In this document: piece after piece, positions 17,697 through 26,321 of the stretch | How the letters are laid out: each line of letters opens with the position of its first letter | Numbering within the stretch: position 1 is the stretch's first letter | NCBI GenBank assembly: GCA_047639475.1 | Contig: JBLIOD010000002.1 | Span: forward strand, 45,189-109,188 | Source: JAAELZ01 sp047639475 | GTDB lineage: Bacteria > Pseudomonadota > Gammaproteobacteria > Arenicellales > Poriferihabitantaceae | DNA length: 64,000 nt | Direction of reading: 5' to 3' | The notes under the pieces: model-generated | The model's input: only the letters and a program-made list of their open reading frames with translations | What the model was told of the DNA's origin: nothing | Databases searched by the model: none | Position numbers and translations under genes: made by a program

Positions 17697-18268
17697 TTCG
17701 GCTTGTAACTGGTTTCCTTTGGACGATTGAGTAATCGTTTCCACCAAAAGTTATAGGGGTGCACCAATTCGGTTTCTCCGCCTTGGTTGATTAGGGCTTT
17801 TTTATCGTTATGCCATTTAAAAACACCGCCTTCCAGGTTACTAATTGATGCGGCGCCTTCACTATACAAACCCGCTTGTACTAGATTGATCAACTCTGAC
17901 GAGCGCCTTCCCACAGAGCAATAAAAAATATAGGTTTTATCTTCCGCGTCGTCACCAAAACGGGTCAAAAACTTGTCGGGACTAATATCGGGTGATACTC
18001 TCACTGCGCCTTCAATATGACTCACCGCAAACTCATTCGGTTCCCGTACATCGATCAATACAGTCTTGCTTACACTAGATTGGGGTGTCGGTAACGTCGT
18101 TACATGTGCGACGTTTGAATAGTCACTAATGATCTCTAGGTGCACTTTATCTAATTTACTCAGTTTGTCGGCCTTTGCAGGAAAAGCTATGCTCAAGGCG
18201 AACATTAGGCAGCAAAGATACAAGCTGGTAGCGATGGGTGGTGAGTGATCTATTTTTTTAATCAACAT
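17693..18268 (-). CDS. exported rhodanese-domain sulfurtransferase
   Basis: A 191-residue single rhodanese domain with the N-terminal hydrophobic sequence ATSLYLCCLMFALSIAFPAKA, read as a signal peptide, so it should act in the periplasm. The rhodanese signatures LIDVREPNEFAVSHIEGAVRV and the active-site loop YCSVGRRSSE (catalytic Cys) are intact. ATG 18268 is chosen over the TTG at 18283. Given the dsr cluster 1.4 kb away it could supply persulfide sulfur, but its periplasmic location argues against direct contact with cytoplasmic DsrEFH. Monocistronic. Confidence 0.85.
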   Translation of the reverse strand: MLIKKIDHSPPIATSLYLCCLMFALSIAFPAKADKLSKLDKVHLEIISDYSNVAHVTTLPTPQSSVSKTVLIDVREPNEFAVSHIEGAVRVSPDISPDKFLTRFGDDAEDKTYIFYCSVGRRSSELINLVQAGLYSEGAASISNLEGGVFKWHNDKKALINQGGETELVHPYNFWWKRLLNRPKETSYKPN

Positions 18269-18413
18269 TAAATATACAATCAATTAGAACGTTTAAGCAG
18301 CATAGGCTATATTCTGCCTCCACACTATATTTCAATCTAGTGTTTTCGCGCTTTAGCTTGGTTGTACAGCCAGCTTGGGCGTTTTGAAGATAATTATTTT
18401 CTAGGAGATAAAC

Positions 18414-18833
18414 ATGTCATTAAAAGACTCAAAAACAGAGCAAAACCTGAAGGACGCTTTTGCGGGCGAATCTCAGGCGAATCGCCGTTATTTATATTTC
18501 GCAGCAAAGGCGGACGTTGAAGGTTACAACGACGTAGCATCAGTGTTTCGTTCAACTGCAGAAGGCGAAACAGGCCACGCACACGGTCACTTAGAGTACT
18601 TGGAAGAGTGCGGCGACCCAGCAACTGGTATGCCATTTGGCCCAAGCGCTGATAACCTAAGAACGGCAGTGGCAGGTGAAACTCATGAGTACACCGACAT
18701 GTACCCAGGTATGGCTAGAACGGCACGTGATGAAGGCTTTGACGAAATTGCTGATTGGTTTGAGACTTTGGCTAAGGCTGAGCGTTCGCACGCTAACCGC
18801 TTTCAAAAAGCATTAGACGAATTAGATTCTTAA
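18414..18833 (+). CDS. rubrerythrin-type diiron protein lacking rubredoxin domain
   Basis: A 139-residue ferritin-like four-helix diiron protein. Metal ligands are recognisable in AFAGESQANRRYLYFA, STAEGETGHAHGHLEYL, AVAGETHEYTDMYP and LAKAERSHANRF. The C-terminal rubredoxin domain of classical rubrerythrin is absent, as in sulerythrin-like forms; the companion iron-sulfur protein encoded next may supply electrons. Family members reduce hydrogen peroxide. It has a strong AGGAG site before ATG 18414. It is first in a conserved three-gene neighbourhood with the CCG protein and DUF3501, but a hairpin after its stop suggests it is made in excess over them. Confidence 0.9.
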   Translation: MSLKDSKTEQNLKDAFAGESQANRRYLYFAAKADVEGYNDVASVFRSTAEGETGHAHGHLEYLEECGDPATGMPFGPSADNLRTAVAGETHEYTDMYPGMARTARDEGFDEIADWFETLAKAERSHANRFQKALDELDS

Positions 18834-18853
18834 TTTAGTCTAGGTTTGAGATG

Positions 18854-18873
18854 CCCTGCTTTGATTAGCAGGG
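18854..18873 (+). terminator. hairpin after rubrerythrin
   Basis: A perfect 7-bp stem (CCCTGCT / AGCAGGG, 6-base loop) starts 20 bases after the rubrerythrin stop. The following TATTTAAG is only weakly T-rich, so it may be a partial terminator or an mRNA-stabilising structure that lets some transcripts continue into the CCG gene. Confidence 0.45.
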
Positions 18874-18950
18874 TATTTAAGCAGCAATCTCAGGATAAGT
18901 ACTACACTATGCTGAGATCTCTATAACTAAATTACTTTCCTCGAGCGTTC

Positions 18951-20273
18951 ATGAAAGAAGGCAACCTTGCACCCCCTACTCGACATCCCTTGGCATGGCA
19001 AAACGAGGAATTTTACGATGAAGATAAATGCTTAGATGAGCTCGAGCGAGTCTTTGACTTATGTCATGGCTGTCGGCGGTGTGTAAGTTTATGTAATTCA
19101 TTTCCAACCTTATTTGATTTGGTTGACGAATCCACTACTTTTGAGGTAGATGGCGTAGACAAGCAAGATTATTGGAAGGTGGTCGACGAGTGTTATATGT
19201 GTGACTTGTGTTACATGACAAAATGCCCATACACCCCGCCTCACGAATGGAATATAGATTTCCCCCATATTATGTTGCGCGCTAAGGCGATCAAATACAG
19301 CAAAGGTGAAGCCAAGCTGCGCGACAAAGTGATAACCAGCACCGATACTATCGGCAAGCTGGCAAGTATTCCGATAATAGTGAATGCAGTTAACGCCGTT
19401 AATAATAACGGCTTAATGCGCAAAGGCTTAGAAAAAGCCGTCGGCATTTCTGCAGAGGCGCATTTGCCGGCCTATACTTCAAAAAAGCTGCGTAATACTA
19501 AAATTGATAACAGCGGCGCTCAAGCAGTAGCAGCTGGCGAAACCACCGGCAAGGTAGCGATCTTTGCGACTTGTTACGGTAACTATAATGAGCCTGAACT
19601 CGGCCATGACTTAATAGCCGTTCTACAGCACAACGGTGTTGAAGTGGTATTAGTGGATAAAGAACAGTGCTGCGGGATGCCCAAGTTCGAGTTAGGTAAC
19701 TTAGAAGCAGTGGCCAAAGCCAAAGAAGCCAACATACCTGAACTGCATAAATGGGTAGAAAAGGGTTATGACATTATGGCGCCCGTTCCTTCATGTACTT
19801 TAATGTTTCGCCAAGAATTGCCCTTGATGTATCCTGATGACGAACAAGTGCAGCAAGTGAAACAGGCCATCTATGATCCTTTTGAATATTTAATGCTGCG
19901 GCATAAAGCCGGCGCGCTGAAAACTGATTTTTCTAACCCATTAGGCAATGTATTATTGCATTCAGCCTGCCACCAACGAGTTCAAAACATAGGCCCTAAA
20001 ACTAAAGAGGTTTTAGAGTTAGTGCCAGATACTACTGTGAAAACAGCCGATCGTTGCTCAGGTCATGATGGCACTTACGCGGTTAAAAAGGAATCGCGAG
20101 CAGCATCTGTCAAAATATGCCGACCGGTAGCGAATAAAGTAAAAGCAGGTGAGGTAGATCGATATGGCAGCGATTGTGCTATTGCCGGGCATCACATCGA
20201 AGATGTATTGGGCGACTCTTCTATTCCTATGGCGCATCCAATAAGCATGTTGCGTCAAGCCTACGATATATAA
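18951..20273 (+). CDS. CCG-domain iron-sulfur oxidoreductase (GlpC/HdrD-like) of the rubrerythrin operon
   Basis: A 440-residue cytoplasmic protein with two ferredoxin-like clusters, C38/C41/C44/C48 (CHGCRRCVSLC) and C81/C84/C87/C92 (CYMCDLCYMTKCP, with one extra residue in the last spacing), and two cysteine-rich CCG-type domains (DKEQCCGMP, VPSCTLMF, HSACHQRVQ, DRCSGHDG, one of them degenerate). It is of the GlpC/HdrD class and probably transfers electrons to the rubrerythrin. No membrane segment. DUF3501 begins seven bases later. It is a different protein from DsrK above, although both are HdrD relatives. Confidence 0.85.
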   Translation: MKEGNLAPPTRHPLAWQNEEFYDEDKCLDELERVFDLCHGCRRCVSLCNSFPTLFDLVDESTTFEVDGVDKQDYWKVVDECYMCDLCYMTKCPYTPPHEWNIDFPHIMLRAKAIKYSKGEAKLRDKVITSTDTIGKLASIPIIVNAVNAVNNNGLMRKGLEKAVGISAEAHLPAYTSKKLRNTKIDNSGAQAVAAGETTGKVAIFATCYGNYNEPELGHDLIAVLQHNGVEVVLVDKEQCCGMPKFELGNLEAVAKAKEANIPELHKWVEKGYDIMAPVPSCTLMFRQELPLMYPDDEQVQQVKQAIYDPFEYLMLRHKAGALKTDFSNPLGNVLLHSACHQRVQNIGPKTKEVLELVPDTTVKTADRCSGHDGTYAVKKESRAASVKICRPVANKVKAGEVDRYGSDCAIAGHHIEDVLGDSSIPMAHPISMLRQAYDI

Positions 20274-20280
20274 CTATTTA

Positions 20281-20895
20281 ATGACTGAACTGATGAAATT
20301 AAGCAGAGCCGATTTATTCTCTTTGGAGCAATACTCTGAGATGAGGGATGATTACCGCAGCGAAGTGATGGCGCATAAAGCTAATCGAAAAATACCCATT
20401 GGCCCCAATGCCAGTTTATATTTTGAAGATCGTTTGACGGTGCAATACCAAATTCAAGAGATGCTACGTATCGAAAAGATATTCGTTGCTGAGGGTATTA
20501 ATGAAGAGCTGGAAACTTACAACCCGATGATCCCGGATGGAAGTAACTGGAAGGCCACGTTTATGATTGAATTTCCAGACGAAAATGAGCGACGTATTAA
20601 GTTGGGAGAATTTATCGGTATTGAGAAAATGATTTGGGTGAAAGTGGGTGAGCACGCAAAAGTAAATCCGATATGTAACGAAGATTTGGAGCGTGAAACA
20701 GAACACAAAACTTCAGCGGTGCATTTTGCGCGATTTGAATTAACGGATGCGATGTTGGCGTCGTTGAAGCAAGGCGAGGCGATTGCAATGGGTTGTGATT
20801 TGCCGATATATCAACACACACTCAACCCCATCAGTCTTGAAGCTCAAGTTTCTTTGAAGGCAGATTTAGATTTTTCTAAAACTCAGTTGCACTAA
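20281..20895 (+). CDS. DUF3501 family protein
   Basis: A 204-residue soluble protein of the DUF3501 family, which is found with rubrerythrin and a CCG iron-sulfur protein in many proteobacteria. Recognisable segments are YRSEVMAHKANRKIPIGPNASLYFEDRLTVQYQIQEMLRIEKIF near the N-terminus and YNPMIPDGSNWKATFMIEFPDE in the middle. No catalytic residues are known to me. The seven-base gap to the upstream gene indicates co-transcription; a role in peroxide defence is inferred only from that association. Confidence 0.85.
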   Translation: MTELMKLSRADLFSLEQYSEMRDDYRSEVMAHKANRKIPIGPNASLYFEDRLTVQYQIQEMLRIEKIFVAEGINEELETYNPMIPDGSNWKATFMIEFPDENERRIKLGEFIGIEKMIWVKVGEHAKVNPICNEDLERETEHKTSAVHFARFELTDAMLASLKQGEAIAMGCDLPIYQHTLNPISLEAQVSLKADLDFSKTQLH

Positions 20896-20954
20896 AAGCC
20901 CAGCTACGCTATAACGATAACCTTGAGGTAATGAAAGGGTGAAACGCCAGTTTT

Positions 20955-21353
20955 TTACTCTCGGCGTGTGAACGGAATCACTTTCGCCTGCTTTTTCGGG
21001 GCTGGTACTGCGAGAGGTTCAAGCTCAAAGTATTGAACTGTTAATTCACCGATTAAATCAATCAAATTGATCTGGTCTATATCGCCATTACTATCTAACA
21101 GTTTTCCTCGAATGATACCCAAGGAGTCCAATACCTTGTAGGGTTCAACGATTTGATTGAGGTTTTGCAGCTGGTGAGTCTGATAAATATCTACTATCAC
21201 TTGGCGTGATAATCGATAATGAATGGTGTTCGGGTCGAACAGTTGATTAAGCTCCTTTGCTTGTGGGTCGATAGAAAAGCGATGACCTTTGATCTGCTCT
21301 GATAAATAACTGACGAAGGTAATAAAGGAGACCTTGCTAGCTCGACTAGCCAT
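20955..21353 (-). CDS. small protein of unknown function downstream of the cyclase
   Basis: A 132-residue soluble protein with no signal peptide or membrane segment. It begins MASRASKVSFITFVSYL, has a hydrophilic helical middle, an acidic LLDSNGDIDQINLIDLI stretch and a basic PKKQAKVIPFTRRE tail. I do not recognise a family. Its start overlaps the cyclase stop by eight bases, so it is translationally coupled and likely acts with that protein. The TPR domain usually found at the C-terminus of such cyclases is missing from the upstream gene; this ORF does not look like TPR, so it is not simply the detached end. Confidence 0.6.
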   Translation of the reverse strand: MASRASKVSFITFVSYLSEQIKGHRFSIDPQAKELNQLFDPNTIHYRLSRQVIVDIYQTHQLQNLNQIVEPYKVLDSLGIIRGKLLDSNGDIDQINLIDLIGELTVQYFELEPLAVPAPKKQAKVIPFTRRE

Positions 21354-23319
21354 AAGCAGCGTAATTACCTAGCATTTTTTGATGGTGATCAATTTGCTTC
21401 ATAGTTAAGATCGACTCGCTAGAGGCTTCATTGCTTAGGTGCTCAACAATGCTTTTGTGAAGTTTATATTTCACCTGATTAAGCGTGTTATCGTAGATAG
21501 CGTCGCGTAGCAGGGCGTGTTTAAAGATGAAATAATTTGACTCTTCAGCGCTAGGATAAATTTGTTCATTGTCTATTAACGCGTTGATAGCTTGGCTCAC
21601 GCTTTCTTCTGAGCTTTCCAATACAGGAGCCAGTATCCGATGATCAAACTCTCTGCCTATTGCCGCTGCTGCCCTGGCCACCATTTGTACGCTCTCAGGG
21701 TAACGATCAAAGCGTTCAATAAACGAGTCAAATAAGGTGGCCGGCGTCTTTATGCCTTCGATTTGTTCTTCACCGCCAGATTTTTCTAAATGTTCTCCAA
21801 TGTGTAGCGCCATTTCTTCCAAATGCAGCGGCACGCCATCACATTTATCAAGTATCTCGTGGCGAATTTTGTCGGGCAGTTGTTTATCAAATTTTACATT
21901 CTGCAAAAGTTCCAAGGCTTTATGTTTCGCCAAGCGTTTTAAGGGGACTTCTGTGACGTAATCTTCTTTCGAATCTAGTTGTTCAAAATCTGGCCGGGTG
22001 GTGACAACAATCATTATTCGATATCGCTTGGCTCGCCTAATCGATTGCATTAGCAAAGCTTTAGAAGCTTCATCTGAAAAATGCATATCTTCAATAACCA
22101 CGAGTACTGGCGCTCTAAACGTGAAGAAAATGGGCAGTTGTGTGCACGCCTTAATCGCCGAGCTAATTTGTGATTCACTTAATTCTGTCGAATCGCCCCG
22201 CTTATTGTGCGAATTGTGCACCAAGGGCATCAAGATATTTTTGTATGGGTCTTCGTTGACTTGCCAAGAACTTAGGAGAGAGACTAATTTTGTAGAGATG
22301 TCTCCTTTCGCATCATGACGTTTAATATCGGTGGCCATGGTGATTTGCTTCATAACGGGGTAGAGCGGCACCTCCTTAGCAAACTGTGAACACTGATAGT
22401 TTAGCTTCATATGGGCTGGCGACCGGCGATTTACCCTTTGAACAAACTCGGCAATAACACGTGATTTTCCGATACCCGCTTCCCCGCGCAAAATCACCAC
22501 TTGACCGTGTTTCTGAAGCGCTTGACCCCAACGATTAAGCATAGAATCGATCACTTCTTTGCGGCCTACTAGTGGTGTTAAAACTTGATTGCGAGCCTCA
22601 AAGCGAATTTCGCTGTCGTTGGCTTGTTCTACTTTCCAGACTTTGTCGACTTCCTTAAACCCCTTTAAAAGAAAGTCACTTAGCGCGGTATATTCAAAAA
22701 AGCCGTTAGTGCGCCGATAGGTCTCGGGGCAAACCACTACTTCATTGGGTTTTGCAAAACCTTGTAGGCGTGAGGCCAAATAATTGGGGGTGCCCAATAC
22801 TTGTATGCCGAATTGATTGTCGGTTGCTGCTTGAACTAAGGCTTCACCTGTTGCGATGCCGATGCGAGTTTGTAGTTTGGTTTCCTTGTCACCCGAACCA
22901 AACGATCGCAGTTGTAAGATGCTTTGCACCAAGTCGTAAGCGGCTCGTACAGCGCTTTCAGTGGCATTCTCTTGGCCGGAGAAAATGGCGACAATGCCGT
23001 CGCCTTGTACTTCGATGACTCGGCCGCCAAAGTCATTTATGACTTCTTCGCTTTGCTTTTGATAAACCTGCATAATTCGTTGTAGCTCTTCTGGGTCAAA
23101 TGTTTTAACCAGTTGGGTGGAGCCAACAATGTCGATAAACAAAGCGGTGACATAACGACGGCCAGGACGTGTCTTGTCTACTGCTTCGTCCATTTTTGAC
23201 GCCGCATCTACGATAATGGCAAGGCCACATTGCCCACAAAATCGATTGGTTTCAGGGAGGGGCTGTTGGCAAGCTGGGCAAATCAAAATAACCGTACCTT
23301 CTAAATTATTATTCACCAC
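21346..23319 (-). CDS. zinc-ribbon class III adenylate/guanylate cyclase fused to a P-loop ATPase
   Basis: A 657-residue soluble signalling protein. A zinc ribbon (C14, C17, C28, C31) is followed by a class III cyclase catalytic domain at about 55-235, with metal-binding Asp in LFIDIVGST and VQGDGIVAIFS. A STAND-type ATPase module starts near 250 (Walker A GEAGIGKS, Walker B PVLVVIEDMH). Family members usually continue into a long TPR sensor region and exceed 1000 residues; this one stops after LHKSIVEHLSNEA...NYAAYG, where TPRs would begin. The start is GTG 23319. The small unknown gene downstream overlaps it. No cyclase effector gene is nearby. Confidence 0.85.
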   Translation of the reverse strand: MVNNNLEGTVILICPACQQPLPETNRFCGQCGLAIIVDAASKMDEAVDKTRPGRRYVTALFIDIVGSTQLVKTFDPEELQRIMQVYQKQSEEVINDFGGRVIEVQGDGIVAIFSGQENATESAVRAAYDLVQSILQLRSFGSGDKETKLQTRIGIATGEALVQAATDNQFGIQVLGTPNYLASRLQGFAKPNEVVVCPETYRRTNGFFEYTALSDFLLKGFKEVDKVWKVEQANDSEIRFEARNQVLTPLVGRKEVIDSMLNRWGQALQKHGQVVILRGEAGIGKSRVIAEFVQRVNRRSPAHMKLNYQCSQFAKEVPLYPVMKQITMATDIKRHDAKGDISTKLVSLLSSWQVNEDPYKNILMPLVHNSHNKRGDSTELSESQISSAIKACTQLPIFFTFRAPVLVVIEDMHFSDEASKALLMQSIRRAKRYRIMIVVTTRPDFEQLDSKEDYVTEVPLKRLAKHKALELLQNVKFDKQLPDKIRHEILDKCDGVPLHLEEMALHIGEHLEKSGGEEQIEGIKTPATLFDSFIERFDRYPESVQMVARAAAAIGREFDHRILAPVLESSEESVSQAINALIDNEQIYPSAEESNYFIFKHALLRDAIYDNTLNQVKYKLHKSIVEHLSNEASSESILTMKQIDHHQKMLGNYAAYG

Positions 23320-23413
23320 CTAAGCAAGTCAGAGGGTGGGTTTATGACGGGGTTGTACAAATATTTGACAATCAATTATGCCTAACTTGCTGATTTAAAG
23401 TTAGTTAATTTTT

Positions 23414-24493
23414 TTATACGACCTTTTTATTCATTTGTTCGCATATGGCCCAATCTATGTGTTCATTGACCATATCTGATGCGATTATTTTTTTGGCGGC
23501 TAACGCGTCAATGATACTTTGGCCATAAGGGGCGTTGCCCAAGGCTACAGCCAAATTTCTCAACCAATTTTGGAAACCAATCCTTCTAATGGCAGAACCT
23601 TCAAAGCGGGTTAAAAACTGTTGTTCTGTCCAGGTAAATAGTTCCAATAAAGAAATGTCGTCGAGCCCATGACGGGCTTGGTAGTCACTTTCAACGGAAA
23701 GCTTGGCGAACCGGTTCCAAGGACAAAATAACTGGCAATCATCGCAACCATAGATTCGATTTCCCATCATGCTGCGTAATTCAACGGGTATCGCGTCGTG
23801 GTTTTCGATGGTTAGATAAGAGATACAACGCCGGGCATCAACCACATAAGGTGCAACAATCGCTGCGGTTGGACACACATCGATACAACGGGTGCAATCG
23901 CCGCAATTATTATCTACCGGTTCGCTGGGCTTTAACGGGAAATCTACGTATATTTCGCCTAAGAAAAACCACGACCCAGCTTCTTTATGTAAGATATTTG
24001 AGTGCTTTCCCATCCAGCCTAAGCCTGCTTTGGCGGCAAGTGGCTTTTCGAGCACCGGAGCGCTGTCGGTAAATACTCGATATCCAAACGGGCCAATAAG
24101 CGCTTCAATCTGCTTTACCAATTTGGCTAGACGATGACGTATTAATTTATGGTAATCACGGCCCAGCGCATATCTCGATATATAGGCTTTGTCGGGGGCG
24201 TCTAGCTGTTCGATGGCTAGATCTTGGTTTTGCGTTAAATAGTTCATGCGAACGCTGATGACACTAACTGTTCCCGGGATTAATTGCTTGGGGTCCCAAC
24301 GCTTCGCTCCATGGTGTTGCATATACGCCATGCTGCCGTGAAAGCCGTTGTCCAGCCATTCCAGTAAATGTCCTTGTGCCTCGGTTAGATCAATATCAGA
24401 GACACCTACTGCATCAAACCCCAGGCTGGTCGCCAGCAATTCGATTTGATTTAGTAAATCTTCTTCGTCTGAATGGTTTGTTATCGGTGTCAT
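23414..24493 (-). CDS. queG: epoxyqueuosine reductase
   Basis: A cobalamin- and Fe-S-dependent enzyme that converts epoxyqueuosine to queuosine in tRNA. It is 359 residues from ATG 24493 (the open frame reaches 24574 without a better start). The catalytic acid is D143 in FTDSAPVLEK; the first [4Fe-4S] site has C197, C200, C203 and C207 (CGDCTRCIDVCP) and the second lies in YGCDDCQLFCPWN. A HEAT-like C-terminal region completes the enzyme. It is divergent from tsaE with a 72-base shared promoter region, matching the yjeS-yjeE neighbourhood of gammaproteobacteria. Confidence 0.95.
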   Translation of the reverse strand: MTPITNHSDEEDLLNQIELLATSLGFDAVGVSDIDLTEAQGHLLEWLDNGFHGSMAYMQHHGAKRWDPKQLIPGTVSVISVRMNYLTQNQDLAIEQLDAPDKAYISRYALGRDYHKLIRHRLAKLVKQIEALIGPFGYRVFTDSAPVLEKPLAAKAGLGWMGKHSNILHKEAGSWFFLGEIYVDFPLKPSEPVDNNCGDCTRCIDVCPTAAIVAPYVVDARRCISYLTIENHDAIPVELRSMMGNRIYGCDDCQLFCPWNRFAKLSVESDYQARHGLDDISLLELFTWTEQQFLTRFEGSAIRRIGFQNWLRNLAVALGNAPYGQSIIDALAAKKIIASDMVNEHIDWAICEQMNKKVV

Positions 24494-24565
24494 AGCTCTT
24501 ATAATAACTGCTAGCAGTCTTATACGTGTAAGACTAATTCTACCTTTGACTGAAGATTGACCTCT

Positions 24566-25012
24566 ATGTCCCACGACAAGCCCTTAGAATCTATTTATTT
24601 AGCTAGCGAATCCGCTATGCAAGATTATGCCAGTGAGCTTGTGCACTTAATTGCGCCAGGAGATGTGGTCTATTTTGAAGGGAACCTTGGTGCGGGAAAA
24701 ACCACACTGATTCGGGCCATGCTTCGATTGCTCGGTCATACAGGCCCTGTTAATAGCCCAACTTATACACTGATAGAAACGTATCAGTTTGATGACTATG
24801 ATGTGCATCACTTCGATTTGTATCGATTAGAATCCGCTGACGAGTTGGAAGCTACTGGTGCGCGTGATTTGTTTGATGGACGTAATATATGTTTGATCGA
24901 ATGGCCATATCGTGCTGAGGGCTTCGTTCCGGACGCAGATGTACAAGTTTCAATCGAACATGAAGTGGTGGGTAGGCGTGTTAGTTTGCTCGTTAATAAA
25001 ACAATTGCTTAA
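24566..25012 (+). CDS. tsaE: tRNA t6A synthesis ATPase TsaE
   Basis: A 148-residue ATPase that drives the TsaBD complex in making N6-threonylcarbamoyladenosine at tRNA position 37. Walker A is GNLGAGKTT at residues 39-47; NSPTYTLIETY and HFDLYRLE are TsaE signatures, and CLIEWPYRAEG is the Walker-B-like Trp motif. ATG 24566 is chosen over the TTG at 24557. It begins the tsaE-amiB-mutL-miaA run; MiaA and MtaB, two other position-37 tRNA enzymes, are also in this window. Confidence 0.95.
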   Translation: MSHDKPLESIYLASESAMQDYASELVHLIAPGDVVYFEGNLGAGKTTLIRAMLRLLGHTGPVNSPTYTLIETYQFDDYDVHHFDLYRLESADELEATGARDLFDGRNICLIEWPYRAEGFVPDADVQVSIEHEVVGRRVSLLVNKTIA

Positions 25013-25037
25013 GGCGCTTTTAAATTTTGCGTAGTTT

Positions 25038-26321
25038 TTGCGACCAAACAGAATCAACACTCTAATCTTGATTTCTCAAACGTGTTGGCAACCGCTGGGG
25101 CGATGGGCATTGTTATGTCGCGCTTTGGTGTGCTTGCTCATATTGAGTCCTTTTAGCGCATCAGCAGCTACCCAACTTCAAGATATTCGTGTTTGGCATT
25201 CACCAGACCGTTCTCGGGTGGTCCTAGATTTGAGCGAGCAGCCTCAATATAAAACTTTTTTCTTACAAAGTCCCGCGCGTTTTGTGGTGGACATAGCGCG
25301 ATCGAAAAGTGCAGCAAAACTGCCTTTGGATGATAATACTGGTCAGTTTTTAAAACGTTTTCGTTCTGGTGTGCCAAAGCCTGGTGTAACGCGCTTGGTA
25401 ATGGATTTACGCCAATCAGTCAATATAACGGTGTTATTGTTAAAGCCAGCAGCAGGGTATAACTATCGTTTAGTGTTTGATGTCATGGCTAGTAACGTAG
25501 CGGTGAAGGCGCAAGCGCAAGCCCCCAAAGCCAAAGCCCCTGAAACGCCAGCGACTCAAACTGAACTCGGTAACAGCAAGCCCACTAATCTATCCAACAA
25601 AATCAGAGGCCCTTTGATTGTGGCGATTGATGCGGGCCATGGCGGAGAGGATACAGGTGCCTTGGGCAAACACAGTACCGAGAAATCGTTGGTGCTTGCC
25701 ATCGCTAAACGCCTCAAGTCCAAGATTGATAAACAGCCGAATATGCAGGCTTTTCTGGTACGTGAAGGTGACTATTTTATTGCTTTAAGGAAGAGGATCA
25801 GCTTGGCTCGTACCCGAGGCGCCCATCCAGCAGATCTTTTTGTTTCGATACACGCGGATGGTTTTCGCAGTGCTAAAGCACGCGGTTCTTCGGTTTACAC
25901 ATTGTCTTCAACAGGGGCGTCCAGTGAGGAAGCTCGTTGGTTAGCCAATAAAGAAAATGCGGCCGATTTGGCTGGCGGCGTAAGCATCGCAGACCGAGAT
26001 GAAACCTTGGTAGAGGTGTTGTTAGATATGTCGATGAGTAACACCAACCATGAAAGTATTTTGTTTGCAAAATCGGTGCTAAGTGAATTGAAAAAAATTG
26101 GCAAGGTACATAAGAAAAACGTAGAGAAAGCGGGATTTGTGGTGCTGAAGTCACCTGACATTCCCTCTATTTTGGTTGAGACCGCTTTTATCACCAACCC
26201 GCATGAAGAAAAGCTGTTAAGAAGTAGTAGTCATCAGGAAAAACTTGCCAACGCAATTTTAAATGGCGTGCGCAATTTCGTCAAAAAATCGCCCACTCTT
26301 TCTGCTAGGATGGCGCCATGA
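25038..26321 (+). CDS. amiB: N-acetylmuramoyl-L-alanine amidase (AmiB/AmiC type)
   Basis: A periplasmic zinc amidase that splits septal peptidoglycan during daughter-cell separation. The 427 residues comprise a signal region ending near SPFSASA, an AMIN domain at about 45-150 (IRVWHSPDRSRVVLDLS) and an amidase_3 domain from about 195 (IVAIDAGHGGEDTGALG, with zinc His and Glu; FVSIHADGF; SILVETAFITNP with catalytic Glu). No LysM repeats, unlike E. coli AmiB. No ATG is available upstream of the signal, so TTG 25038 is used with low certainty. The stop overlaps the mutL start by four bases. Confidence 0.9.
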   Translation: MRPNRINTLILISQTCWQPLGRWALLCRALVCLLILSPFSASAATQLQDIRVWHSPDRSRVVLDLSEQPQYKTFFLQSPARFVVDIARSKSAAKLPLDDNTGQFLKRFRSGVPKPGVTRLVMDLRQSVNITVLLLKPAAGYNYRLVFDVMASNVAVKAQAQAPKAKAPETPATQTELGNSKPTNLSNKIRGPLIVAIDAGHGGEDTGALGKHSTEKSLVLAIAKRLKSKIDKQPNMQAFLVREGDYFIALRKRISLARTRGAHPADLFVSIHADGFRSAKARGSSVYTLSSTGASSEEARWLANKENAADLAGGVSIADRDETLVEVLLDMSMSNTNHESILFAKSVLSELKKIGKVHKKNVEKAGFVVLKSPDIPSILVETAFITNPHEEKLLRSSSHQEKLANAILNGVRNFVKKSPTLSARMAP

